Part shown: positions 1 through 7,826 of the stretch, one piece after another
How the letters are laid out: each line of letters starts with the position of its first letter
How positions within the stretch are numbered: the stretch's first letter is position 1
Origin: an uncultured Eubacterium sp.
Lineage (GTDB): Bacteria > Bacillota > Clostridia > Oscillospirales > Acutalibacteraceae
NCBI GenBank assembly: GCA_910577195.1
Contig: CAJTLP010000005.1
Span: forward strand, 62,001 to 126,000
Reading direction: 5' to 3'
Length of the DNA: 64,000 nucleotides
Made by a program: the position numbers and the translations under genes
The notes under the pieces: generated by a model
The model's input: the letters and a program-made list of their open reading frames with translations, nothing else
The model's database searches: none
What the model was told of the DNA's origin: nothing

Positions 1-107
1 TCACTCATAACCGGGTCAAAATCGAAATCAAACCTGCGCAACGCTCCGGCCACTGCATCTGCAAACAGGGCATTCTGCATATCGATTACAACTCTTCGCA
101 ATGCCAT
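1..107 (-). CDS. Partial CDS, N-terminus of a possible response-regulator-like protein
   Basis: Only the first 35 codons are inside the window; the gene runs off the left edge. The predicted start reads MALRRVVIDMQNALF, then AGALRRFDFDFDP. A hydrophobic strand followed by an acidic residue and an amphipathic helix resembles the first beta-alpha unit of a receiver domain, but the double-Asp pocket is not visible. AGGAGG sits only two bases before the ATG, which is tight but usable. It lies beyond the terminator of the signalling operon at 313-3910, so it is probably transcribed separately. Function cannot be settled from this fragment. Confidence 0.4.
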   Translation of the reverse strand, partial: MALRRVVIDMQNALFADAVAGALRRFDFDFDPVMS

Positions 108-249
108 CGCCTCCTAACCTTCTGATTTATGTCCGGTTTTATAAATTCCGAACTTAAAATGGCGCAGTAATCCTATGTTCATCCATATTATATCTGACTG
201 CATTTTTCTTTTCCCTACCCATGTGGGTAAACTTTTGCCCCTTTTCAGC

Positions 250-287
250 AAAAAAGAAAATCCCGGTTTCAAATCTGAAACCGGGAT
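250..287 (-). terminator. Rho-independent terminator of the signalling operon
   Basis: A perfect 12-bp stem (ATCCCGGTTTCA, four-base loop, TGAAACCGGGAT) is followed on the minus strand by a T-rich run. It lies about 25 bases past the stop of the LuxR-type regulator, so it ends the three-gene operon. Confidence 0.85.
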
Positions 288-312
288 CTTCGATATAGTC
301 GATATGATAAAC

Positions 313-978
313 TTATAAAACAATGGGATTTTCTTCCGAACCATCCTGCTCATTAAAGAGCTTTGGAATGATAAACCGTTTGCCGGTCACGGCAATGGCA
401 AGCTGCGTCTTATTGGCATAGCCTGTTTTTTGAAGGATATTGCGGATATGATACTTCACATTATCCTTCGTATAATTTAACCGCTCTGCAATCTCACTGT
501 ATTCCAGTCCCTCACAGACCAGACGCAGAACCTTGATTTCTGTTTCCGTAAAATCATCGCTGGTGGTAACGCCGAGCTTTACAGATGGCGTCTCATCAGG
601 CCACATATGCCCGCCCTGCACGGTGGCGTCCATAACGGTGATCAGATCCTCCGGGCTGACATCCTTGTACCAAAAGCTGTCCACACCGGCTTTCTTTGCC
701 CGGCTGATAAAGCTTTGCTCGACCATTGAGGTAACAACGATGATTTTAAGTTTTGGAAACAGTTTCCGCAGCTCGGCGGCCGCATCGATTCCGTCCTTTG
801 TTCCGTAGGTGCAGACATCCATCAGCACCAGATCTACCGCGCTTCTGCGGCAGACTGTAGCAGCAAGATCCGCCTGGGACAGACTGCCCACAAGCTCATA
901 GCCCTCGCCGTTTTTCACGACACTCTCCATATATTCTCTGGCAATCCGCTGATCATCTATGATAAGCACCCTCGTCAT
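313..978 (-). CDS. LuxR/NarL-type response regulator
   Basis: 221 residues. The N-terminal receiver domain has the acidic pair D8-D9, the likely phospho-acceptor D54 (VLMDV) and the conserved lysine K105 (WYKDV). The C-terminal half (about 143-205) is a LuxR helix-turn-helix with FTETEIKVLRLVCEGL and EIAERLNYTKDNVKYHIRNI. It is a cytoplasmic transcription factor activated by phosphorylation. Its ATG overlaps the stop of the upstream histidine kinase by four bases, so the kinase is its likely partner. GGAGG precedes the start. The target promoter is unknown; the palindromes at 3950-3989 in front of the operon are candidates for autoregulation. Confidence 0.93.
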   Translation of the reverse strand: MTRVLIIDDQRIAREYMESVVKNGEGYELVGSLSQADLAATVCRRSAVDLVLMDVCTYGTKDGIDAAAELRKLFPKLKIIVVTSMVEQSFISRAKKAGVDSFWYKDVSPEDLITVMDATVQGGHMWPDETPSVKLGVTTSDDFTETEIKVLRLVCEGLEYSEIAERLNYTKDNVKYHIRNILQKTGYANKTQLAIAVTGKRFIIPKLFNEQDGSEENPIVL

Positions 979-2273
979 ACCGGCACCTCCTGATTCTTCT
1001 GTTTTCCTGCCGGCAGGGTAACTGTCAGCATAAATGCAGGCTGCGACTGGATTTCCATACTGCCGCCTGCTTCCATTATATATTTTCTGTGATCGGCAAG
1101 ACCGCCGCGTGGCACAATCTCACCCTCCGGCTGTGTGCCGTCGTTGGATATGCGCAGGGTAACGGCGGCTTCTGTCTGTTCTGCCGTAACATACAGAGCC
1201 GAAGCATCTGCATGGCGGGCGGCATTGACACAGGCTTCGCGCATTACCGGCAAAAGCAGATGGAGCAGTTCTTCCTCTTGCGGAAGCTCACCCGTAATTT
1301 CCACATGAATACCCGATACTGCTGCATCCCGAATAAACTCTGCCACATCATCCTGCGGATAGGCGTTTTCCTCCTGCAGAATCTGAATGGCACGGCGAAA
1401 CTGCATAACAGCAGCGGCATTCTCTTTTGAAGTGGTGTTCTGCCGCAAAATCTGCCGAATGGCAATCAGGCCTGCGCCCATCTGGTCGTGCAGCTTTGTC
1501 TTGGCAGAAAGAACTTCCCTTTCTTTTGTCAGCTTCTGCACATTATCCGAGAGCTGCTTGAGATCGCGGGAAATCTTTTTCAGTTGTTCCGTCTGCCGTT
1601 TCAGTTCCTGATGCTTTTCATACTGCTCAGTCACCTCTGAAAATATAGCTTCCGTATAGATTGTTCCGGTCTTTACGGTTACTTCCGTTTGGGAATAGCG
1701 CCATACCTTTCCGTCCGGGAAGAGATATGTCTGTCCTTCATCGGAGAGCTTAATGATTCCGTTCTCTTGGTCGCACTTCTCCAATGCCTGTTTTAATTCG
1801 TCAAAATTCTGCAGGTCACTTTGAGTGAGGCTGCGGAACAGGCGGTGCATTTGCAAATTACACAGCTTGATCGCACCGGAGGGTGAAAAATAGCATATGG
1901 CGCTTGGGAGCGTATCCATTGCCTGCTTCACAGAATTGCGAGTAAGGATTTTGCCCTTTTGCCGATATTGCCGTATCATTTCATAAATCAGATAGATGTC
2001 ACAGCCGCAGGTGATTCCCCAAAGCCCCCAAATCGGAATCGGCAATACCCGGTGAATCGGAAGACCTTCGTCTATTCGTATGAAGGCGTCTGCCAGTAGG
2101 GTCAGTATCACAAAAAGAAGCAGAAATATACCTATATTTAAATATCTGCCCGGTCTGTTTCTCTTCCTGTCGTAATTGAAAAACATAAGGAACAGAGACA
2201 GCAGCAAAGAAAAAAACATACCGACCATCAATGCCGACTGCGCCGAAGCGGAGGAGAGATAAAACGTCGTCAT
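975..2273 (-). CDS. Membrane sensor histidine kinase
   Basis: 432 residues. Three hydrophobic segments (about 13-33, 46-64, 79-99) precede a PAS-like region (about 115-215) and a coiled coil (about 218-262). The phospho-acceptor is probably H262 in a LHDQMG motif, the LHDxxG type of H-box seen in kinases that pair with NarL regulators. The ATPase domain has an N-box (REACVNAARHA, N350) and NDGTQ near 377. It overlaps the regulator downstream and the 7TM sensor upstream by four bases each, so the three are translated as one unit. The signal is unknown. The start uses the ATG inside the upstream stop, without a strong ribosome site. Confidence 0.88.
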   Translation of the reverse strand: MTTFYLSSASAQSALMVGMFFSLLLSLFLMFFNYDRKRNRPGRYLNIGIFLLLFVILTLLADAFIRIDEGLPIHRVLPIPIWGLWGITCGCDIYLIYEMIRQYRQKGKILTRNSVKQAMDTLPSAICYFSPSGAIKLCNLQMHRLFRSLTQSDLQNFDELKQALEKCDQENGIIKLSDEGQTYLFPDGKVWRYSQTEVTVKTGTIYTEAIFSEVTEQYEKHQELKRQTEQLKKISRDLKQLSDNVQKLTKEREVLSAKTKLHDQMGAGLIAIRQILRQNTTSKENAAAVMQFRRAIQILQEENAYPQDDVAEFIRDAAVSGIHVEITGELPQEEELLHLLLPVMREACVNAARHADASALYVTAEQTEAAVTLRISNDGTQPEGEIVPRGGLADHRKYIMEAGGSMEIQSQPAFMLTVTLPAGKQKNQEVPV

Positions 2274-3910
2274 ACCTGCTCACCCGCCTTTCCGATCCGA
2301 AGTGTAAAACGCCATACACCGTCCTCAAAATCACAATGCTCAGCCAACGCCTCAAAATCCGAAAGAGGCTTTTCACATACCACTTCCAAATAAAAGATGA
2401 ACGCATCCGCAAGACTACGCACTTTCAGCCAGACAAAATGCAGATTCTCTATGGATTCTTCTGTCACAGTCTCAAAAAAGTCGTAAATGCGAACGGCATC
2501 CCAAACGAATATCAAACCTTTCTTCGGAATATCAATGGCGCACTTCACATTCATTAACTCAAGATTTGCAAAAGATTCGTCAAGACACAGCGACAATTCC
2601 GAAATATCCATCGTCTCGGATTTTTCCCCGATAAACATCAGATTACCCCTGCGTTTTATGTATGCGCCCACAACCGCAATCTTCGCAAGCAGACTGCGGC
2701 GCTTATCTTCATCCGGTTCTGCATCATACTGTGCAAGCAGTTTATTGATAAGTTCAATTTGCCGCACTGTCTGTTGCTGAAGAAGGTCATATAGACGGTT
2801 CTTTTCCCGAACAGCATTGATCTTCAGTTTTGTGTTATAATTCTCTCGTTCCAGATTATTGCTCTGTGCAATCGTTTCTCTGTTTTCTTCAAGCTGTTCC
2901 AGCAATGCGGCAATGTCCGTGATGTCCTCCTGCCATAAAACATGACCGCCATTGATTCGGCTGCTTTTGAGCAGGGTGTTCTTATCAAGTCTGACAGTTC
3001 CGATTTCCGCTTCACATATAGCCTCTTCCGAAAGCTTCGGTGCATTGGCAGCAGCGTAGTGTGTCCGGTTTTCTGTATCGACAATCTGCGCACCGAATGT
3101 TCCGACTTCAAACAATGTATCATATCCGGTATTGGTTTGGATCAGACCACACTGGATACAGCTTTCAAATACTGCAGTAAACATAAGACACTGAACCGCC
3201 GTAATATCTCCGCCTATAATCCGCATCCAGCGGACGCCGCTGAAATAGATAAAAGCATAGACAATAGAGGTTCCCAGTATGATAATGGGCAAGTGTTTTT
3301 TTCTTGGCGATATGCGGCATTTAATCACCATCATGATAAATGCGGTCAAGGCGCAGACAATCTCCCAGCCGATTACAATATAGTATCCGGGGACATATCC
3401 GTTATTCTCATCCGACCAGACCTCGCCTGTCGGAAAAGTAAACACAAGTTGATGAAAATCATTTGTCAGGACCAGCAACAAACAAAGCATCGTAGGAATA
3501 TATAACAGCAATGACCATTTCAGTTGAAAGCGTTCAGGCTTGCCGAGCGACACGGAAACATACACCCCAAGCAGGGGGATGAACAGCATCGGAAGATAAT
3601 ACAGATACCATAAATACCGCGCTGCGCCCGGATCAAAAACAAGAAAATATTTCATGGTCCGTACTGTAAGCCAAAAGACCGTCAGAACGGAAACGGCAGT
3701 AAGACACTTGCGTACCTGTGCCTGAACAACCCTTTTTCTGACTGAAACACCCCAAGCCATATAAAGCCCAATATACAGCATCGTGCGTATCAGCCCCAAA
3801 ATCGCGGGAGCATAACCGAGATTGCCAAAAACACGGGCAAGGATAGCGCAGACAATAACCGCTGCGATTAAAACACCGGCTTGCAAAGTAGATTTATTCG
3901 GTTTCGCCAC
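2270..3910 (-). CDS. 7TM histidine-kinase-like sensor with degenerate catalytic domain
   Basis: 546 residues from a GTG start chosen because GAGGTGA lies just before it; a GTG three codons earlier is less well placed. The first ~230 residues hold seven hydrophobic segments, as in the 7TM N-terminal region of histidine kinases. A PAS-like segment and a coiled coil (about 330-390) follow. The last ~150 residues have the outline of an ATPase domain, but I see no N-box asparagine, no DxG glycine box and no convincing H-box. It therefore looks like a receptor that cannot phosphorylate and may act through the true kinase encoded immediately downstream. The genes overlap by four bases. Ligand unknown. 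Confidence 0.75.
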   Translation of the reverse strand: MAKPNKSTLQAGVLIAAVIVCAILARVFGNLGYAPAILGLIRTMLYIGLYMAWGVSVRKRVVQAQVRKCLTAVSVLTVFWLTVRTMKYFLVFDPGAARYLWYLYYLPMLFIPLLGVYVSVSLGKPERFQLKWSLLLYIPTMLCLLLVLTNDFHQLVFTFPTGEVWSDENNGYVPGYYIVIGWEIVCALTAFIMMVIKCRISPRKKHLPIIILGTSIVYAFIYFSGVRWMRIIGGDITAVQCLMFTAVFESCIQCGLIQTNTGYDTLFEVGTFGAQIVDTENRTHYAAANAPKLSEEAICEAEIGTVRLDKNTLLKSSRINGGHVLWQEDITDIAALLEQLEENRETIAQSNNLERENYNTKLKINAVREKNRLYDLLQQQTVRQIELINKLLAQYDAEPDEDKRRSLLAKIAVVGAYIKRRGNLMFIGEKSETMDISELSLCLDESFANLELMNVKCAIDIPKKGLIFVWDAVRIYDFFETVTEESIENLHFVWLKVRSLADAFIFYLEVVCEKPLSDFEALAEHCDFEDGVWRFTLRIGKAGEQV

Positions 3911-4408
3911 AGCACTCACCTCGTTTCTTTCTGAAGCAATAATAGGTTATTTGTTGGTTACTATGTAACCAACAAAGGGATATCCCTTTGCATGATTTTT
4001 CATTTTATCAGTGCATTTCTGCATATAGACACAAATATACAGAATAATTATAACATAAAGAAATGCAGAAATCCACAAGTTTCAATGTTTTATCAAAATC
4101 TTTTTGTGGCAGAGAAAAGACGACTTATAATTCCCATTGCAGACTTACTTTAAAACTTGTTTTCTCTTACACTGTCATTATATTTTTTCTTTTCTGCTGT
4201 AATTTCTTTTAAAGTGAGTTGTTAGGGGAAGTCCACGGTGAACCGGTACTGGGTTCACTTCGTCCTCGCAAGCTGCGTATCGCTCGTTCTACCGTAAAAC
4301 GGCAAAAACTCGCCCACTTCGCTGCTCGTCCTTACCCCACAAAGCCTTGACGACTTTGTGGGGACCCCCAATAAGCAGACTTCTCCCTTGGCGTAAAAAA
4401 TACAATGT
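3911..4408. other. Gene-free leader and oriT-like region with hairpins
   Basis: About 500 bases with no convincing gene; short reading frames here overlap the helix-turn-helix gene in other frames. The half near the sensor operon has a 12-bp palindrome (3950-3961/3965-3976) and a second one, AAAGGGATATCCCTTT (3974-3989). A copy of ATTTCTGCAT near 4014 is inverted near 4065. The half near the helix-turn-helix gene has a GTGAACC/GGTTCAC hairpin (about 4239-4259) and a perfect 10-bp stem, CCCCACAAAG/CTTTGTGGGG (4335-4363). The first half is probably promoter/operator for the signalling operon. The second is reminiscent of a transfer origin of an integrative element. Confidence 0.5.
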
Positions 4409-4663
4409 CTAAAGCAGATAGTAACGATTTGAGGTCGCACTGCCGTTTTCCCGGTAGTGCGGCTCTTTTCGTATGAGTGCGGCTTTCTCCAAATCCTTGA
4501 TCGCCCGCTTGACGGTGCTGCGGGACAGCGACAGATCTGCGGCTATGGTCTTGATTCCCGGCCACGCTTTGCATTCCTTGTCCTGCCGATCATGAAGATA
4601 GAGATACACAAGCTTTGTCCGATGCGGCAACTCGGTCTGATAGAGCTTTGAAAAATACGGCAA
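4409..4663 (-). CDS. Small helix-turn-helix protein of integrative elements
   Basis: 84 residues from a TTG start seven bases after AAGGAGG. A winged-helix DNA-binding domain fills most of the protein: WPGIKTIAADLSLSRSTVKR is the helix-turn-helix, and a basic wing, KDLEKAALIRKEPHYRENGS, follows. From general knowledge of the family, short proteins of this type are common in Clostridiales conjugative elements close to the mobilisation genes. Here no relaxase or MobC gene follows. The hairpins at 4239-4363 lie just downstream. It may bind them or regulate transfer genes; this is inference. Confidence 0.75.
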   Translation of the reverse strand: MPYFSKLYQTELPHRTKLVYLYLHDRQDKECKAWPGIKTIAADLSLSRSTVKRAIKDLEKAALIRKEPHYRENGSATSNRYYLL

Positions 4664-4675
4664 GCGAACACCTCC

Positions 4676-5198
4676 TTAGCCCGTGCGCACAGGCTTTGGC
4701 GCTTTTGCCTGCTGTGCCGCGTGGTTTATCTCCTGTACCGTTGTCGCTTCGGCAGGCTCTGTCATGGACTGACCGCCGGTAGCGGTTTCTACACGGGGCT
4801 GCGGTTTCTTTTCCTGCGGGTACTGTTTGGTGATAGCGCGAATCAGTTTTTCACGAGAGGTATAGCATGACTGCCTGCGGAGAATAATATTGACCGTGAA
4901 CAATATGCTGTTCGAGTTCTTCCAAAAGCTCCGGTCTGGCGTTCTTCACCATGTGGGCGCACAGGTTGGCGTCCTCCAATGAATGAAACGGTTTGAACAA
5001 TACTGCCAAGCTGTTGCCTATATCCGAATCGGCAAAGAGTTTTACCTGAATTTCGCTGTCCTCATCATCCTTAATGCGAATGTCCTGCAACTGGCTGCGG
5101 ATACCGATCTGTGACAGATCATATTGTAAGGTGAATGGAGCATCGGGAAGCTTTAGGACGGCTGTTTGATCTCCTTTTTGAATCAGAGCGTTAATCAT
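4676..5198 (-). pseudogene. Integrative-element protein with a +1 frameshift
   Basis: The first part starts at an ATG (5198) preceded by GGAGG and reads MINALIQKGDQTAVLKLPDA onward for about 115 codons, to a TGA at 4851-4853. The frame one base further continues past it as EKLIRAITKQYPQEKKPQ and ends in a proline/alanine-rich tail with TAA at 4676. Both halves look coding, so a single base separates them: an indel, a sequencing error, or a +1 shift at TCG-TGA. The start overlaps the stop of the upstream gene by eight bases. I do not recognise the family. Position suggests an accessory protein of the integrative element. Confidence 0.55.
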
Positions 5199-5883
5199 AG
5201 CGCACCTCCGTGTTATTGAATACCGCCGCACCGAAGTGGGCGATGGTTACCGCCTGCACAATCAGACGGAATGCATTGTCGGAAATGATGCCGCTGTCCG
5301 TCAGTTCGCACAGCGATATCTGTTTCTCACCGGTCTGTAATTCTTTGACAGCTTTCCATAGGGCATAGCTGTCGGTAGATACATCTCCGAGATGAACGCC
5401 TTTCAAATTAATCCTGCCGTTGCCTGTCAGGAATGGTTTTGTTTTCTGACACAGGACTTTGTCAGCAGTCAGCAGATACAAAACGGCAAGAGCTTTTTTG
5501 ATGGGCTTTCGCAGATTGAATCGCTCGGTTTCAAAAATCTGCTTGTGCCTGTTGCTTTGAAACATCATGGTTGCATCATCCTTTCGGTTATATATTTGAG
5601 AGAGGCGTTTTTGGAATGCTGCATTCTTGGCGTCCTTGAAAACGGCTTTTACTGCATCGCCAATGGAAGCAGCACCGCAGGAAAGTCGGATATCCAGCAC
5701 GGGGCAGAGTGTAGCCGTGCAGCCTGTCTTTTTTCTGTAGTAAAGGTAAAGTCTGCAATCGCAGTCTTTCTTGGTGTATTTGTATGGGCTGCGAAATCGA
5801 CCGCCGCCTTTCTGTATGCCATAGGGCAGTTTTTTCATGATCGCCTCAATGCTGTTGAGGGTGGGAGTATCGGTAAAGTACAT
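5191..5883 (-). CDS. Unrecognised protein of the integrative element
   Basis: 230 residues. The ATG at 5883 is preceded by AAGGAG and is preferred over an in-frame start further up that would run through a terminator. The protein is basic and soluble, with no signal peptide or membrane segment. Features visible: a glycine-arginine patch (GIQKGGGRFRSPYKYTKKDC), Cys residues at about 45-65, and a helical C-terminal half ending VTIAHFGAAVFNNTEVRYD. No catalytic motif is evident. It overlaps the frameshifted gene downstream by eight bases, so the two form a unit with the helix-turn-helix gene. Probable mobile-element accessory function; no specific role can be assigned. Confidence 0.6.
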   Translation of the reverse strand: MYFTDTPTLNSIEAIMKKLPYGIQKGGGRFRSPYKYTKKDCDCRLYLYYRKKTGCTATLCPVLDIRLSCGAASIGDAVKAVFKDAKNAAFQKRLSQIYNRKDDATMMFQSNRHKQIFETERFNLRKPIKKALAVLYLLTADKVLCQKTKPFLTGNGRINLKGVHLGDVSTDSYALWKAVKELQTGEKQISLCELTDSGIISDNAFRLIVQAVTIAHFGAAVFNNTEVRYD

Positions 5884-5904
5884 TTCGTCATCTCCTTTTC
5901 GTGA

Positions 5905-5990
5905 AATAAAAAAAGCCCGAAATCCTTTACAAAACTTCGGGCGGTGAAATGCAAAAACGGCAGACAAGTTTTTTGATTACTTGTCTGCTG
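5905..5990 (-). terminator. Two tandem terminators upstream of the accessory genes
   Basis: On the minus strand a stem GCAGACAAG/CTTGTCTGC (5960-5988) is followed by a T run. A second stem, GCCCGAA/TTCGGGC (5915-5942), is followed by seven Ts. They lie before the gene starting at 5883 and after the tRNA-Ser terminator, so they would insulate the accessory genes from chromosomal transcription. Confidence 0.7.
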
Positions 5991-6097
5991 TTTGACGTAG
6001 TTATTTAGTTGTGCGGGAGTTCAAATCTATCCGCAAAGCGAAAACATCCGTTTTACATCTACGAATATGCATCTTGAAATCCCAGCGTTTGGGCAGC

Positions 6098-6125
6098 AAA
6101 AAGCCCCGATAAAATCGGGGTTTTT
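6098..6125 (-). terminator. Terminator of tRNA-Ser(GCU)
   Basis: A CCCCGAT/ATCGGGG stem with a three-base loop has T runs on both sides, so it can act in both directions. It lies about 30 bases past the 3' end of the minus-strand tRNA. Confidence 0.85.
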
Positions 6126-6155
6126 CGGGAACATATCTTTTTTATGTTCCTATTA

Positions 6156-6246
6156 TGGCGCAGAAGGAGAGACTCGAACTCTCGCGCCGGTTGCCCGACC
6201 TACGCCCTTAGCAGGGGCGCCTCGTCACCAACTTGAGTACTTCTGC
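6156..6246 (-). tRNA. tRNA-Ser(GCU)
   Basis: 91 bases with a long variable arm as expected for serine tRNAs. The acceptor stem GCAGAAG pairs with CTTCTGC, the T-arm holds GTTCGAGTC, and the anticodon loop CTGCTAA gives GCU. CCA is encoded. Its 3' end faces the accessory region at 1-6000, the usual geometry when an integrase has used a tRNA 3' end as attachment site. Confidence 0.95.
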
Positions 6247-6341
6247 AAGCTGACGGGTTATACCTGTCAAGTATTTATAGCTTTGCACTTATCGTGCGAG
6301 TTATACTTTAACACAAGATATTCAAAATGTCAATAGAAATA

Positions 6342-7238
6342 TTACATATGTTCCTTAAAAAATCTTGCGATAGCATCCATATTGTTTTTTGCAGGAGGGA
6401 TATGCGGTTCAAGAACACTGAATACGTGGGCAAGCTTTTTGCTGTTATACTTATCCGCATAGTCGTGCAGTTCATTTTCAACGCCGAGGCTGTCAAGAAT
6501 TCTCTTCAGCTTATAGGACTGCTTTCTGACAAAATCACCGCTTGATGTCACAATATAAAACGGCGGCAAATCTTTCGTTGCCACATTTTCAAACTGCATA
6601 AGGAAATAATACGGTGACTCCTTATGATTCACACTGCCAAGCAGCGAGGTCAGATTGGCATTCATCATTACATTGGGAGACACAAGGTCAATGACAGGTG
6701 ATGTGGCGCAGGCTGCCTTGAATTTCATTCTGTTATCCGTCAAAAACAGTCTTTTCCTCAAATCACTATCCGCATTAATCTGTGCAGTAAGGCAGCAGAA
6801 CTGACCGCCTGCACTGTCACCTGTAAGAAAAACATTCTCTCTGTCAATAGGATATTTGTCCATATTATCATCAAGCCATTTCAGGCAATCAAAAATATCA
6901 GCAAGCTGGTCAATTATAGTGACCCTGTCAACAAGGCGGTAATTTATATTCGCCACCACAAAGCCTCGTTTTGCCAGCTCCATCGAATAATGCTTATTAA
7001 TCTCCTTCGTACCATACCACCAGCCACCGCCGTGAATATCAACAATAAGCGGCAGACGTTCTTTTGTATTTTCAGGATAATGAATATCCAGCAGATGATA
7101 TTTATTCAAATCATTTATGTACGGTATGTCTGTTATACATACAACACCATCAGGCATAGTCTGAGACGCAATACGCTTATTGTCTGATTTCTCTGTTCCT
7201 GCCCATATCATTTTAAACAAAGGCTTTAAAATATCCAT
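6342..7238 (-). CDS. Alpha/beta hydrolase, carboxylesterase family
   Basis: 298 residues, cytoplasmic, no signal peptide. The oxyanion motif HGGGWWYG (about 69-76) and the nucleophile elbow GDSAGG (Ser about 138) are typical of the hormone-sensitive-lipase/BD-FAE type of esterases. The catalytic acid probably lies around residues 220-250, and the histidine in KLAHVFSVLEPH near 277. Such enzymes cut acyl or acetyl esters of small molecules or sugars; the substrate here is unknown. The start has AGAAGGAG before the ATG. The gene is single and diverges from the DUF6512 gene. An acetyl-xylan-type esterase is one possibility. Confidence 0.88.
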   Translation of the reverse strand: MDILKPLFKMIWAGTEKSDNKRIASQTMPDGVVCITDIPYINDLNKYHLLDIHYPENTKERLPLIVDIHGGGWWYGTKEINKHYSMELAKRGFVVANINYRLVDRVTIIDQLADIFDCLKWLDDNMDKYPIDRENVFLTGDSAGGQFCCLTAQINADSDLRKRLFLTDNRMKFKAACATSPVIDLVSPNVMMNANLTSLLGSVNHKESPYYFLMQFENVATKDLPPFYIVTSSGDFVRKQSYKLKRILDSLGVENELHDYADKYNSKKLAHVFSVLEPHIPPAKNNMDAIARFFKEHM

Positions 7239-7298
7239 ATAAAACGCTCCTTCTGGTTATTTCGTAATTTTTTGGCATATACATATCTTGGTGATAGT

Positions 7299-7826
7299 AT
7301 GAAAAATAATTTATTTAAATTCAGTATTATCGGATTTATTTTTGTAAGCATAACAGGCAGCCTCAGCCATTTTGTGTTTGAATGGAGCGGCTACAATTTA
7401 GCGGTCGCTGCTGTCTTCCCTGTGAATGAAAGCATATGGGAGCATCTGAAACTCCTGTTCTTCCCCTATTTAATCTGGACTGTAATCGAATACTGCCTGT
7501 TGAAAAAGGAAAAAGGATTATTGATGAGCAAATTCATTGCATCTATTATCGGTATGGCATCCATTGTAATTTTCTATTACACCTATACAGGTGTATCGGG
7601 AAAATCCATTGAAATACTGAACATACTTTCCTTTTTCATCGGTGTATCCATTGCATTTGCAGCAGACAACTATCTGATAAAATCAAAAAAATTTTCAGAT
7701 TCAAAATATGATACACTGGCAATTGCACTGTTTATCGGCACAGGTGCACTGTTTTTCATCTACACCTTCGTTCCGCCGTTTATTCCGCTGTTCAAGGACC
7801 CTATTCATTCTACGTACGGAGTATAA
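7299..7826 (+). CDS. DUF6512 family membrane protein
   Basis: 175 residues from the ATG at 7299; a TTG nine codons earlier is possible but lacks support. Five hydrophobic segments span most of the length. The N-terminal signature FVSITGSLSHFVFEWSGYN and VNESIWEHLKLLFFP match what I recall of DUF6512 proteins of Clostridia, which have no known function. The conserved HF(V)FEW and NESIWEH residues, partly within or near membrane segments, could form a metal or proton site, but this is inference. The 3' end overlaps the 3' end of the convergent PHP gene by 17 bases. Confidence 0.75.
   Translation: MKNNLFKFSIIGFIFVSITGSLSHFVFEWSGYNLAVAAVFPVNESIWEHLKLLFFPYLIWTVIEYCLLKKEKGLLMSKFIASIIGMASIVIFYYTYTGVSGKSIEILNILSFFIGVSIAFAADNYLIKSKKFSDSKYDTLAIALFIGTGALFFIYTFVPPFIPLFKDPIHSTYGV

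Noticed and set aside
4332..4574. 80-residue frame across the helix-turn-helix gene and the hairpin
   Set aside because: Shadow of the real gene in another frame, running through the palindromes.
4851..4853. Programmed +1 frameshift of release-factor-2 type
   Set aside because: The context is TCG-TGA, not CTT-TGA, and no internal Shine-Dalgarno is spaced for it; indel is as likely.
6067..6336. Frame antisense to tRNA-Ser(GCU) reading GAEGETRTLAPVARPTPLAG
   Set aside because: A common false protein made from the reverse of serine tRNA genes.
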